From contig CAMYOC010000042.1 of the NCBI GenBank assembly GCA_947259915.1, positions 20,579-84,578 on the forward strand: a stretch of 64,000 nt of DNA. Reading direction: 5' to 3'. The DNA comes from an uncultured Gammaproteobacteria bacterium. GTDB lineage: Bacteria > Pseudomonadota > Gammaproteobacteria > Steroidobacterales > XN24. Position 1 is the first letter of the stretch; each line of letters starts with the position of its first letter. The position numbers were made by a program, and so were the translations under genes. Positions 52,807 through 61,840 of this stretch are shown here, one piece after another. The notes under the pieces were generated by a model. It was given only the letters and a program-made list of their open reading frames with translations. It did not search any database and had not been told where the DNA came from.

Positions 52807-55023
52807 GTGCGCACAACCACGGCATCCTCGACGCCGACGATCGTCATCGCCGGCAACCCCAACACGGGTAAATCCACGGTCTTTAATCAGCTGACTGGCG
52901 GCCGCGCCAAGATCGGCAACTATCCCGGGATCACCGTCGAACGCAGCAGCGGCAGGATCATATTGCCCGGCGGCCGCATGGCCACGATAGAGGATTCTCC
53001 GGGCACCTACAGCCTGGCTTCACGCAGCAATGAAGAGCTGCTGGCGCTGGAGTCGATCGCCGGGATAGATCCGATGCCGCGAGCGGATCTGGTGATCGTC
53101 ACCGTCGATGCGTCGCAGCTGAGCCGCAATCTGTACCTGGTGCTGCAGATCGTCGAATTGCGGGTCCCGGTCATCGTCGCCCTGAACATGACCGACACGC
53201 TGCTGGAGAGCGGCCAGCAGATCGACGTCGATTGTCTGCAGCGGGAACTGGGCGTGCCGGTGGTGCCGATGATGGCCCGGCGCGGGCGCGGACTCGGCGA
53301 TCTGGTGCGCGTGATCGACCAGGTGCTGCAGACGCCAGCGATGGCATTGCCTGGCTGGCGCTGGGAGCCATCCCCGGGGCCGCTGATGGACGATATCCAT
53401 GACGTCGCCGCGGTCGTCCCCGACTCCTGGCATCAGGGTTGCGAGGACCGCCGGCGCTCGCTCGCGCTGTGGGCGCTTTTGTCGGCAGACGCGGAACACC
53501 ATCTCGCGGGTGTGCCGCAGGCGCTGTTGCAACAGGCAACTCAACGTCGACAGTCTGCAGAAACAGCGGGCAGAGACCTGGATCGGGAGATCATCGAGGG
53601 CCGCTACCGCTGGATAGACAGCTGTGTGTCGCGTTGTCTGCAAGAGGACCCGCGCCGGGTCTCGATGACCGATCGCGTCGATCGGGTATTGCTGCATCCG
53701 GGTCTGGGCCTGGCTCTGTTTGTGCTCATGATGACCGTGGTCTTCCAGGCCCTGTTCACCGGCGCGGATCCGATCATCGGCCTGATCGAGGAAGGCGTCG
53801 CACGGGTCGGCCAGGCGGCTGGCGCGGCGTTGGGCCCGGGTCTGTTCGGCGAATTTGTCGTCAACGGCGTGATCGATGGCGTCGGCGCATTCGTGGTGTT
53901 CCTGCCGCAGATATTGATGCTGTTCCTGTTTATCGGCCTGATGGAAGACAGCGGCTACATGGCCAGGGTGGCGGTGTTGATGGATCGGGTGATGAAGAGC
54001 ATGGGCCTGCACGGTCGCGCCTTCGTGCCGATGCTGTCCGGGTTCGCCTGCGCGGTCCCGGCCATCATGGCGACCCGCACGATGGAGCGGCGGCGCGACC
54101 GGCTGTTGACGATGATGGCGCTGCCGCTGATGACCTGCTCGGCACGGCTGCCGGTATACGGTTTGCTGATCGCCGCCATGGTCCCGCCCTCGCAGGAAGG
54201 TGGTTTTGCGCAGGGTCTGCTGATGGCGTTTATGTATCTGTTCGGCACGGCCATGGCGCTGATCGTGGCCTGGGTCATGAGCAAGACCATGCTGCGCGGT
54301 AGTTATATCCCGTTGGTCATCGAGATGCCGCCGTATCGGCTGCCGCACTGGCCATCGGTATCGCGCATGGTCATGCGTCGGGTCAGTGACTTTATGAAGA
54401 CCGCCGGCACCATCATCCTGATCGGCTCCATCATCATCTGGGCGCTGCTGACCTTCCCGCGCGATACGGCGCTGCAGGCCCCGTTCGAGCAGCGCCAGCA
54501 GCAGATCGAACGACAGCTGGAATCGGCATCATCGCCGGAGTTACGTTCGCCGCTGGAAGATCAGCTGGATGCGCTGCAGCGGGAACGGGCCAGCGCGATG
54601 ACCCGGCAGAGCTATGCCGGCCGCCTGGGCCACGCGATCGAGCCGCTGATCGAGCCGCTGGGCTTCGATTGGAAGATCGGTGTCGGCATCATCAGCGCGT
54701 TCGCCGCCCGCGAGGTATTTGTCAGCACCATGGGCGTCGTATTCGGCGTCGGTGAGGACGTGGACGAAGAGTCGGAAGATCTGCGCTCGAAAATATGGGC
54801 CGATAAATGGCCGGACGGACGCCGCGTGTTTACGCCGCTGGTATGTCTGTCTTTGATGGTGTTCTTCGCCCTGGCCTGTCAGTGCATGAGCACGCTGGCG
54901 GTAGTCAGGCGCGAGACCGGCGGCTGGGGCTGGCCCGCGTTTATGTTCGGCTACATGACGATCCTGGCCTGGGCCGCCAGTTTCCTCGTGTTCCAGACCG
55001 GTCGGCTGTTCGGCTTCGCCTGA
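52807..55023 (+). CDS. feoB: Ferrous iron transporter
   Basis: A 738-residue inner-membrane protein that imports Fe2+. The N-terminal G-domain has G1 GNPNTGKST (16-24), a switch region GNYPGITVERSSG, G3 DSPGTYSL and G4 NMTD. A guanine-nucleotide dissociation inhibitor-type helical part follows, then the membrane region with the two GATE-like blocks (for example SGFACAVPAIMATRTME and ISAFAAREVFVSTMG). GTG start with GAGG upstream. It is co-transcribed with feoA and converges with alkB. Confidence 0.95.
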   Translation: MRTTTASSTPTIVIAGNPNTGKSTVFNQLTGGRAKIGNYPGITVERSSGRIILPGGRMATIEDSPGTYSLASRSNEELLALESIAGIDPMPRADLVIVTVDASQLSRNLYLVLQIVELRVPVIVALNMTDTLLESGQQIDVDCLQRELGVPVVPMMARRGRGLGDLVRVIDQVLQTPAMALPGWRWEPSPGPLMDDIHDVAAVVPDSWHQGCEDRRRSLALWALLSADAEHHLAGVPQALLQQATQRRQSAETAGRDLDREIIEGRYRWIDSCVSRCLQEDPRRVSMTDRVDRVLLHPGLGLALFVLMMTVVFQALFTGADPIIGLIEEGVARVGQAAGAALGPGLFGEFVVNGVIDGVGAFVVFLPQILMLFLFIGLMEDSGYMARVAVLMDRVMKSMGLHGRAFVPMLSGFACAVPAIMATRTMERRRDRLLTMMALPLMTCSARLPVYGLLIAAMVPPSQEGGFAQGLLMAFMYLFGTAMALIVAWVMSKTMLRGSYIPLVIEMPPYRLPHWPSVSRMVMRRVSDFMKTAGTIILIGSIIIWALLTFPRDTALQAPFEQRQQQIERQLESASSPELRSPLEDQLDALQRERASAMTRQSYAGRLGHAIEPLIEPLGFDWKIGVGIISAFAAREVFVSTMGVVFGVGEDVDEESEDLRSKIWADKWPDGRRVFTPLVCLSLMVFFALACQCMSTLAVVRRETGGWGWPAFMFGYMTILAWAASFLVFQTGRLFGFA

Positions 55024-55034
55024 GGCCACCGGAC

Positions 55035-56201
55035 TCAGTCGGCGAGCGAGTAACGCTCGATCAGCGCGGCGCGGCGCGGCGGATGGAAATTGATGCGTCC
55101 GGCGTCTCCCGCGGCGTGTTCGATCACCCGCGGATCCATCACCCGAAACCAGAGACGCGGAAAAAAGGCCAGCAGGAACATCCCGAAATAACCCGAGGGT
55201 AGCTGTGGCGCCTCATCAAAGTGGCGCAGGGCCTGGTAGCGGCGGGCCGCATGGGCATGATGATCCGAGTGACGCTGCAGTTGGTAGAGCAGGATGTTCG
55301 ACAACACGTGGTTGCTGTTCCAGGAATGTCGCGGGAGCGGACGCTCATAGCGACCCTCGCTGTCGCGCTGACGCAGCATGCCATAGTGCTCGACATAGTT
55401 GGCCGAAGACAGCAGCGAATAGGCCATGGCCGCCTGGATCAACAACAGCGGGAGCACAGCCACGCCAAGCCAGAGCAACAACGCGCCCCAAAAGCCGAGG
55501 GTCACCGCGCCGGTCTGCAGTATTTCGTTGCGCAGCGACCAGGGCGTGCGTCCTTCGCGGGCCAGCCGCGCCGATTCGAGCTGCCAGGCCCGTTTCATGG
55601 CGCCGGGAATCTCCCTCGCCATAAACCGGTAGTAGCTCTCGCCCAGCCGCGAAGAGGCGGAGTCCTCCGGCGTCGCCACGTGCCGGTGATGACCCAGATT
55701 GTGCTCGATACAAAAGTGCCCATAGGCGGCGGGCGCCAGCGCCAGCTGCGCTAGCCGGCGTTCTGTGGGGCTGCGCTTGTGGCCGAGTTCGTGACCGGCA
55801 TTCATAGCGGCCGCGGCGGTCCAGCCGGCCGCAATCGCCAACCCGGCATACCCATACCAGCTCAGACCCGCGTTGACCGCATACCAGCCGCAAAAAGCCA
55901 GCATCAGATACGCCAGCGGCAGCGACAGATACACCACCCAGCGATAATACGCATCTGCCTCCAAAGCCGGCACATCCTCCTCAAACGGGTTGGTTTTGTC
56001 CTCGCCGATCCAGGCATCCAGCAGCGGCACCAGACCGTAGAGGATCACGGTCGGCGCGAACAGCCACAAATCGGAACCCAGCGCCTCGCGCAGACCGATC
56101 CCCACCAGTGGCAGCAGGGTCAGACCACTGGCAAGCAACCAGCCCAGCCGGCGGCGGTCGATAAATGCGGAGGTCAATGGCTGCAGGGTCGTGGTGCTCA
56201 T
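55035..56201 (-). CDS. alkB: Alkane 1-monooxygenase (AlkB)
   Basis: A 388-residue non-heme di-iron membrane hydroxylase that turns n-alkanes into 1-alkanols using O2 and rubredoxin electrons. The histidine boxes are HELGHK (about 136), EHNLGHHRHVATPEDSASSR (about 163), and LQRHSDHHAHAARRY (about 305), and the AlkB motif NYVEHYG lies between. About six hydrophobic helices are visible. The ATG at 56201 has AGGA nine bases upstream. A divergent AraC-family regulator lies 158 bp away and a rubredoxin is encoded 10 kb away. No rubredoxin reductase is in the window. Confidence 0.94.
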   Translation of the reverse strand: MSTTTLQPLTSAFIDRRRLGWLLASGLTLLPLVGIGLREALGSDLWLFAPTVILYGLVPLLDAWIGEDKTNPFEEDVPALEADAYYRWVVYLSLPLAYLMLAFCGWYAVNAGLSWYGYAGLAIAAGWTAAAAMNAGHELGHKRSPTERRLAQLALAPAAYGHFCIEHNLGHHRHVATPEDSASSRLGESYYRFMAREIPGAMKRAWQLESARLAREGRTPWSLRNEILQTGAVTLGFWGALLLWLGVAVLPLLLIQAAMAYSLLSSANYVEHYGMLRQRDSEGRYERPLPRHSWNSNHVLSNILLYQLQRHSDHHAHAARRYQALRHFDEAPQLPSGYFGMFLLAFFPRLWFRVMDPRVIEHAAGDAGRINFHPPRRAALIERYSLAD

Positions 56202-56359
56202 CGCTATATGTCCTCTCCGTAATGCCAACGGCAATTAGCTGATTTTGAATAAGAATAGATCGCCAGCCAGATCATGACGATGTTCCCGTCGGCAGGTTTG
56301 TTTGTTATTTTCGGCCAGAACCACCCGGCAGACCGGGCCAGCGGACTACGGACCACAGC

Positions 56360-57412
56360 ATGAGTCATCCATCACCAGCGGATCTGGCCCGGCGTGAACA
56401 TCCGGCCACCGGCATCGTCGTACTGGCTCAGTTGGTCCGGGAATTTGAGCAGGACCCGACCCCGTTGCTGGTCGCCGAGGGTCTGCCCCCGGCGGAGGCG
56501 CTGTCCCCCAATGCGACCGTGCCCGCCAGCCGGGAGCTGGCGTTTATCCGGCGCGTGATTGAGCTGAATCTGGACCCGGGGCTCGGTCTCAAGGCCGGTC
56601 AGCGTCACCATTTCGGCTTTTTCGGCATGTGGGGTCTGGGCATCGTCAGCAGCAATACGCTCGGCGACGCCATACGACTCGGTCTGCGCTATATCGATCT
56701 CACTCACACGTTTCTCGGATGGAGCTTCGGCTCTGATCCCGAGCTGCCCAGACTGCGACTGGAAGATCGCTGGAGTCTGGGTCCGGCACGGCGCTTCCTG
56801 ATCGAGAGAGACCTGGCCGCCGCGGCAACCCTGCTGCTCGATCTGTTTGGTCATCGCCAGGCGCTCGCGGGCATCCGCCTGGCGTATCCCGCGCCGCTAC
56901 ACCGTGAGCAGTACCGCTCCGTCTTCGCTTGTCATGCACAGTTCGATGCGCCCGCCACCGAGATCAGTATCCGCGCGGACATGCTTGATGCCAGGCCGAT
57001 GCAGGCCAATCCACTGGCGGCGCGGCTGGCAGAGGAGCAGTGCCGGCAGCTGGTGTCGCGCATGACCCGGGCCGGCAGCACCGCCCAGGCCGTACGCCAT
57101 GCGCTGCTCGAGCAACCCGGCGAACTGGCCAGCCAGGGCGAGGTCGCGCGCCGCCTGAACCTCTCTGAACGCAGCCTGCGGCGCAGGCTGGCAGCAGAAT
57201 CGACCTCGTACCGGGAGCTGCTCAACCAGGTCCGCGAGACCCTGGCGCGAGCCTATCTGCTGGATACCGGGCTGCGGGTAGAAGAAATCGCTGAACGGCT
57301 CGGTTACAGCGACGCGGCCAACTTCAGCCATGCGTTCCGGCGCTGGACCGGCACGTCGCCCGGCCGATTCCGCACCGGGACGCCTTCAGTCAGCGGACGT
57401 AGACGGTCTTGA
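56360..57412 (+). CDS. AraC-family transcriptional regulator divergent from alkB
   Basis: A 350-residue regulator. The N-terminal ~230 residues resemble the effector-binding region of the OruR/ArgR-type AraC group (FGMWGLGIVSSNTLGDAIRL). The C-terminal AraC domain has two helix-turn-helix parts (LASQGEVARRLNLSERSLRR and VEEIAERLGYSDAANFSHAF, then RRWTGTSPGRFR). Being divergent from alkB, it is a candidate activator that senses alkanes or fatty acids (inference). Its 3' end overlaps the aldehyde dehydrogenase gene by 23 bp. Confidence 0.9.
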   Translation: MSHPSPADLARREHPATGIVVLAQLVREFEQDPTPLLVAEGLPPAEALSPNATVPASRELAFIRRVIELNLDPGLGLKAGQRHHFGFFGMWGLGIVSSNTLGDAIRLGLRYIDLTHTFLGWSFGSDPELPRLRLEDRWSLGPARRFLIERDLAAAATLLLDLFGHRQALAGIRLAYPAPLHREQYRSVFACHAQFDAPATEISIRADMLDARPMQANPLAARLAEEQCRQLVSRMTRAGSTAQAVRHALLEQPGELASQGEVARRLNLSERSLRRRLAAESTSYRELLNQVRETLARAYLLDTGLRVEEIAERLGYSDAANFSHAFRRWTGTSPGRFRTGTPSVSGRRRS

Positions 57413-58757
57413 TGTTTACAAACTCGCGGATACCAAACACGCCCAACTCGCGTCCGTAACCGGATTCCCTGATCCCGCCAAAAGGGAGCCTCGGGTCGGA
57501 GCGGACAAAATCATTGACGAAGCAACAACCGGCTTGCAGTTGTTTCTGCGCGATCTCGGTGCCACGTTCGATATCAGCGGTAAACACCGCCGCGCCCAGC
57601 CCGAAGGTGGTGTCATTGGCAATCATGATGGCCTCAGCCTCGTCGGCGGCGCGGATCAGGGTCGCCACCGGGCCGAACAGCTCTTCGTGATAGGCCGGCA
57701 TGCCGGCGCTGACCGCGGTCAGCAGCGTCGGTGGATAGAAGGCACCCGGGAGATCCGGTATCTCGCCGCCGAGCAGGCAGCTCGCGCCCGCCTCGATGCT
57801 CCGCGTGACCTGATCGTGGAGCTCGTCGCGCAGACTCACGCGAGCCATCGGCCCGAGATCCATCTCTTCGTCCATCGGGTCGCCGAATCGCTTCGCTGAC
57901 ATGGCCTCGATGAGCCGTTCCTGGAACTCCTCGAAGACGTCGGCGACGACGATAAATCGTTTTGCGGCGATACAGCTCTGGCCGGTGTTTTGCAGCCGGC
58001 CGGTCACACAGGCCTCCACCGCCAGTCCGAGATCGGCGTCGGCCAGCACCACATAGGGATCGCTTCCGCCAAGCTCCAGTACGCTCTTTTTCAACATTTG
58101 TCCGGCCAGAGACGCCACCGCCTGACCCGCCGGCGTGCTCCCGGTCAGGGTCACGGCCGCGACGCGGCGATCCTCGATCACCGAATGAACCTGAGCGCTG
58201 CCGATCACCAGGGTGCGGAACAGATGATCGGGGAAGCCCGCCGCCCGGAAGATCGCCTCGATGGCCAACGCGCAGCCATAAACGTTGCTGGCGTGCTTGA
58301 GGATGGCAGCGTTGCCCGCCATCAGGGCAGGCGCGGCGAAACGGAATACCTGCCAGAACGGGAAGTTCCAGGGCATGACGGCGAGTACCGGCCCGATCGG
58401 CTCGTAGGCAACGAAGCTGCGACTGGCCTCGGTCTCGACTTCTTCGGGCGCCAGGAATGCAGGAGCTTTCTCGGCATAGAATTCGCAGGCCAGCGCGCAT
58501 TTCTCGATTTCGCCACGGGCCTGGGCAATGGGCTTGCCCATCTCCTGGGTCATAAGCGCTGCGTATTCCTCGCTGGACTCACGCAGGATCACCGCGACGC
58601 GCCGCATCAGAGCCGAGCGCTCCTCGAGATCGGTGCGCCGCCACTCGCGCCAGGCCAGACACACTTCATCCAGCGCGGACTCCACTTCGATCTCGTCCAT
58701 GGGCCGGTAGACCTTTATCAGGTCACCGTTCGCAGGATTGATGCTTTCGATGGCCAT
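57390..58757 (-). CDS. Aldehyde dehydrogenase, Sad/YneI-like (succinate-semialdehyde type)
   Basis: A 455-residue NAD(P)-dependent aldehyde dehydrogenase closely patterned on E. coli Sad (YneI). It has MPWNFPFWQVFRF and LKHASNVYGCAL, the catalytic Glu in LELGGSDPY, and the catalytic Cys in NTGQSCIAAKRF. Next to a Pot-type polyamine transporter it could oxidise semialdehydes from putrescine breakdown; next to alkB it could oxidise alkanals. The Sad-like sequence favours the first (inference). It converges with the AraC gene. Confidence 0.92.
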   Translation of the reverse strand: MAIESINPANGDLIKVYRPMDEIEVESALDEVCLAWREWRRTDLEERSALMRRVAVILRESSEEYAALMTQEMGKPIAQARGEIEKCALACEFYAEKAPAFLAPEEVETEASRSFVAYEPIGPVLAVMPWNFPFWQVFRFAAPALMAGNAAILKHASNVYGCALAIEAIFRAAGFPDHLFRTLVIGSAQVHSVIEDRRVAAVTLTGSTPAGQAVASLAGQMLKKSVLELGGSDPYVVLADADLGLAVEACVTGRLQNTGQSCIAAKRFIVVADVFEEFQERLIEAMSAKRFGDPMDEEMDLGPMARVSLRDELHDQVTRSIEAGASCLLGGEIPDLPGAFYPPTLLTAVSAGMPAYHEELFGPVATLIRAADEAEAIMIANDTTFGLGAAVFTADIERGTEIAQKQLQAGCCFVNDFVRSDPRLPFGGIRESGYGRELGVFGIREFVNIKTVYVR

Positions 58758-58944
58758 GCTGATTGCTCTCCAGTTTCTGGGTTTCGGATTCCCGGCTCCG
58801 CGGACGACCCGGCGAGCGCGCCGGGCCTGGCCCGCTTACTTGATTTGTGCGGACCCGGGATCAATACTCTTTTTTTACCTCGCGAGCGGCGCGAGGTGAT
58901 CCCTGACCGCCACACCGGTCGTCTCGATGCTGCAGGGGAATCTG

Positions 58945-60021
58945 ATGACAAAAGATAACAGAAGCCGGTTTTCCCGTCGTTCGTTCCTGGCCGCGCTGGG
59001 CGCCACCGCGGCGGGACTCAAGTTCTCTCCCCGGCTGGCTCTGGCGGCGGAAGCGCCGAAGCTGAATTTTTACAACTGGGATACCTATATCGGCGAGGAC
59101 ACCCTGGATGATTTCCGTGATGCCACCGGCATCGACGTGACCATGGATCTGTTCGCCGACAATGACGAATTGTTTGCCAAGTTGAAGGGCGGTAATCCGG
59201 GTTATGACGTGATCGTGCCGACCAACGATTACGTGGAGAGAATGATCACTGCAGGCATGCTGGTCCCGTTGGACCACAGCCGTATCCCCAACACCAGCAA
59301 TATCGACCCGACGTTCCGCGATGCTGCATTCGATCCCGGACGCAAATACAGTCTGCCGTATATGTGGGGCACTATCGGTATCGGTTATCGCAAGTCGCGC
59401 GTCGATGCAGTGCCAGACTCGTGGAAGTGGGTATTTGACTCAGATCGTTATGCGCGCAAGATCGCGCTGATGGGAGACGCGCCCACGGTGATCCAGATGG
59501 GCATGAAATATCTGGGCTATCCGCTAAACGACACCGACCCGGCCCACATCAAGCAGGTCGAAGAGATGCTGATCAAACAGAAGCCCAATGTGCTGGTGTT
59601 CGCGGAGGACAACGGCCAGGATCTGCTGCTCTCCGGCGAAGTCGATGTCGTAATGGAGTGGAACGGCGATATTCTCCAGGTGATGGAGGAGGACGACGAC
59701 ATCGGGTACGTCGTCCCCAAAGAGGGCGGGCTGTTGTGGCAAGACTGTCTGTGCATCCCCACCGGGGCGCCGCATCCGGAGAATGCCCACGTCTTTATCA
59801 ACTACATCCTCGACGCCGAAGCCGGCGCCGAGATCGCCAACTTTATCCAATACGCGACGCCGAATGCGGCCGCGCGCAAGCTGCTGCCTGCCGAATACAA
59901 CACCAACCCGGCCATCTTCCCGTCACAGGAGACGATCGAGCGTTGTGAGGTAGCGACCTATAACGGCGCCGAGTACACACGCATGATCGACGAGGCGTAC
60001 ACCCGGATCATGGCATCCTGA
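58945..60021 (+). CDS. potD: Polyamine ABC transporter substrate-binding protein
   Basis: A 358-residue periplasmic binding protein of the PotD/PotF type. It has a Tat-like leader (RFSRRSFLAALGATAAG) and mature motifs LNFYNWDTYIGEDTLDDF, DVIVPTNDYVERMI and YATPNAAARKLLP. It binds spermidine or putrescine. The ATG at 58945 has AGGGG six bases upstream; an earlier ATG is possible. A strong hairpin lies between this gene and potB. It is the first gene of the potDBCA operon. Confidence 0.92.
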   Translation: MTKDNRSRFSRRSFLAALGATAAGLKFSPRLALAAEAPKLNFYNWDTYIGEDTLDDFRDATGIDVTMDLFADNDELFAKLKGGNPGYDVIVPTNDYVERMITAGMLVPLDHSRIPNTSNIDPTFRDAAFDPGRKYSLPYMWGTIGIGYRKSRVDAVPDSWKWVFDSDRYARKIALMGDAPTVIQMGMKYLGYPLNDTDPAHIKQVEEMLIKQKPNVLVFAEDNGQDLLLSGEVDVVMEWNGDILQVMEEDDDIGYVVPKEGGLLWQDCLCIPTGAPHPENAHVFINYILDAEAGAEIANFIQYATPNAAARKLLPAEYNTNPAIFPSQETIERCEVATYNGAEYTRMIDEAYTRIMAS

Positions 60022-60032
60022 TTCGCACCCGG

Positions 60033-60062
60033 CTAAGGGGTCCGGACTGCCGGGCCCCTTAG
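60033..60062 (+). other. Intercistronic hairpin between potD and potB
   Basis: CTAAGGGG-TCCGG at 60033-60045 pairs with CCGGG-CCCCTTAG at 60050-60062 around an ACTG loop, giving a 13-bp stem with one G-U pair. No T-tract follows. The ribosome-binding GGAG of potB begins two bases later. Such hairpins after binding-protein genes often protect the upstream mRNA and lower downstream expression. Confidence 0.7.
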
Positions 60063-60076
60063 CGGAGAAGCCCATC

Positions 60077-61000
60077 GTGGACAGCTGGCGCAAGAACCCG
60101 CTCATTTTCTGGGTCTTCGCCGTTCCACCCGCTGCCTGGCTGCTGCTGTTCTTCCTCACGCCGCTGGCCCTGATCTGGGTGTTCAGCTTTGGCGAAAAAA
60201 GCGGCCTGATCGACATACACATCACCTGGACCGCCGACAACTACATGCGGGCGCTGGACCCGCTCTATCTGCAGATCTTCCTCAAGTCGTTCTGGTTCGC
60301 GGGCGTGACCACTGCGGTCTGTCTGATCGTTGGATTCGTCGTGGCCATCGCGATCACTTTTGCGCCGGGGCGGCAACGGCCGATCCTGCTGTTGCTGGTG
60401 ATGCTGCCGTTCTGGACCAACCTGCTGATCCGGACCTATGCGCTGATCGCGATCCTGCGCACCAAGGGCAGCGTCAATGCCGCGCTGGAACATTTCTGGG
60501 ACTGGGGCAACGGACTGCTGGCGCTGCTGGGTGTCGAGCATCTGCAGCTGCTCGGCGCGCAGTTCGAGCCACTGCATCTGTTGTACAACAACTTCGCCGT
60601 CGTGGTGGGGCTCGTCTACGTGCATCTGCCGTTCATGGTGCTGCCGCTGTACGCGGCACTGGATCGTATGGATCGCTCCTATATCGAGGCCAGCCTCGAT
60701 CTGGGCGCCGGCCAGCTGCGCACCTTCCGCTCCGTGGTCATCCCGATGGCGGCCCCCGCCATCGTCTCCGGCGTGATCATCACTTTCGTGCCCGCGCTGG
60801 GCTCGTTCCTGACGCCGGACCTGCTCGGCGGTACCGACAGCCAGATGATCGCCAACGTGATAGAACGCCAGTTCAAGTCCGCCAATGACTGGCCGTTCGG
60901 TGCTGCCTTGTCCTTTATCCTGATGTACGTGACGTTCTTCGCCATCGCCTTGCGCTCGGTGTGGTCGGCACGTCGCGACGCGCGCGAGGCGCTCGCGTGA
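60077..61000 (+). CDS. potB: Polyamine ABC transporter permease, PotB/PotH-like
   Basis: A 307-residue inner-membrane permease with about six helices. It has FWTNLLIRTYALIAILRTKG and the EAA-type loop IEASLDLGAGQLRTFRSVVI, followed by PALGSFLTPDLLGGTDSQMI, as in PotB/PotH. GTG start with GGAG nine bases upstream. Its stop overlaps the next GTG as GTGA. Confidence 0.92.
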   Translation: MDSWRKNPLIFWVFAVPPAAWLLLFFLTPLALIWVFSFGEKSGLIDIHITWTADNYMRALDPLYLQIFLKSFWFAGVTTAVCLIVGFVVAIAITFAPGRQRPILLLLVMLPFWTNLLIRTYALIAILRTKGSVNAALEHFWDWGNGLLALLGVEHLQLLGAQFEPLHLLYNNFAVVVGLVYVHLPFMVLPLYAALDRMDRSYIEASLDLGAGQLRTFRSVVIPMAAPAIVSGVIITFVPALGSFLTPDLLGGTDSQMIANVIERQFKSANDWPFGAALSFILMYVTFFAIALRSVWSARRDAREALA

Positions 61001-61827
61001 AGGGCGCGCGCCGCAGCTATGGTCCGCTGGATTACGGCCGCCGGCTGTGGCTGCGGATAACGCTGTGGCTGAGCTTCGTCTTCCTCTACGCCCCGATCGC
61101 GATCCTCGTCGTCTACAGCTTCAACGACAGCAGACGCAACATCGTCTGGCGCGGCTTCACTCTCAAGTACTACGAACGCGCCTGGAACAACGACTCGCTG
61201 ATCCAGGCCTTTGCCAACAGCCTGACTATCGCCTTTTTCAGCACCCTGTTCAGCGTGTTGCTGGGCATGATGACGGCGGTGTTGCTGTGGCGTTTCCGCT
61301 TCCCCGCCAAGGCCCCGTTCGAGGGTGCGGTGTCGTTACCGATCATCATCCCCGAAATCTGTATGGGCGTCGCCATGATGGCCTTCTTTGCCCGTATCGG
61401 CTGGCCGGCTGGTCTGCCCTGGCCGCTCAACCTGGGCGCCATCACCATCGCTCATATCTCCTTCAGTTTCCCCTTTGTTGCGATGGTGGTCCGGGCCCGG
61501 CTGGCCCGTTTTAACCGCGAGCTGGAAGAGGCCGCGAGGGATCTGGGGGCGAGTGAGTGGCAGGCGTTCCGGGACGTGCTCCTGCCGTATATGAAGCCAG
61601 GCCTGATCGCCGGCGCGCTGCTCGCCTTCACGCTCTCGCTGGACGATTTCGTTATTACGTTTTTTACCGCCGGTCCGGAAACGGTCACGTTCCCGGTCAA
61701 GGTCTATTCTATGGTGCGTTTCTCGGTGACCCCGGAGGTCAATGCGGCGTCGACCGTGCTGCTGCTCATCACGCTGGTGCTGACGACCACGGCGATCCTG
61801 TTACAAAATCGCAGCGGCAGGGACTGA
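60997..61827 (+). CDS. potC: Polyamine ABC transporter permease, PotC/PotI-like
   Basis: A 276-residue inner-membrane permease. FVFLYAPIAILVVYSFNDSR, the EAA loop EEAARDLGASEWQAFRDVLL, and FTLSLDDFVITFFTAGPET are typical of PotC. The GTG start overlaps the potB stop, and GAGG lies seven bases upstream, giving translational coupling. It forms the membrane channel with PotB. Confidence 0.92.
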   Translation: MKGARRSYGPLDYGRRLWLRITLWLSFVFLYAPIAILVVYSFNDSRRNIVWRGFTLKYYERAWNNDSLIQAFANSLTIAFFSTLFSVLLGMMTAVLLWRFRFPAKAPFEGAVSLPIIIPEICMGVAMMAFFARIGWPAGLPWPLNLGAITIAHISFSFPFVAMVVRARLARFNRELEEAARDLGASEWQAFRDVLLPYMKPGLIAGALLAFTLSLDDFVITFFTAGPETVTFPVKVYSMVRFSVTPEVNAASTVLLLITLVLTTTAILLQNRSGRD

Positions 61828-61840
61828 GCTCAGGAGTTTC

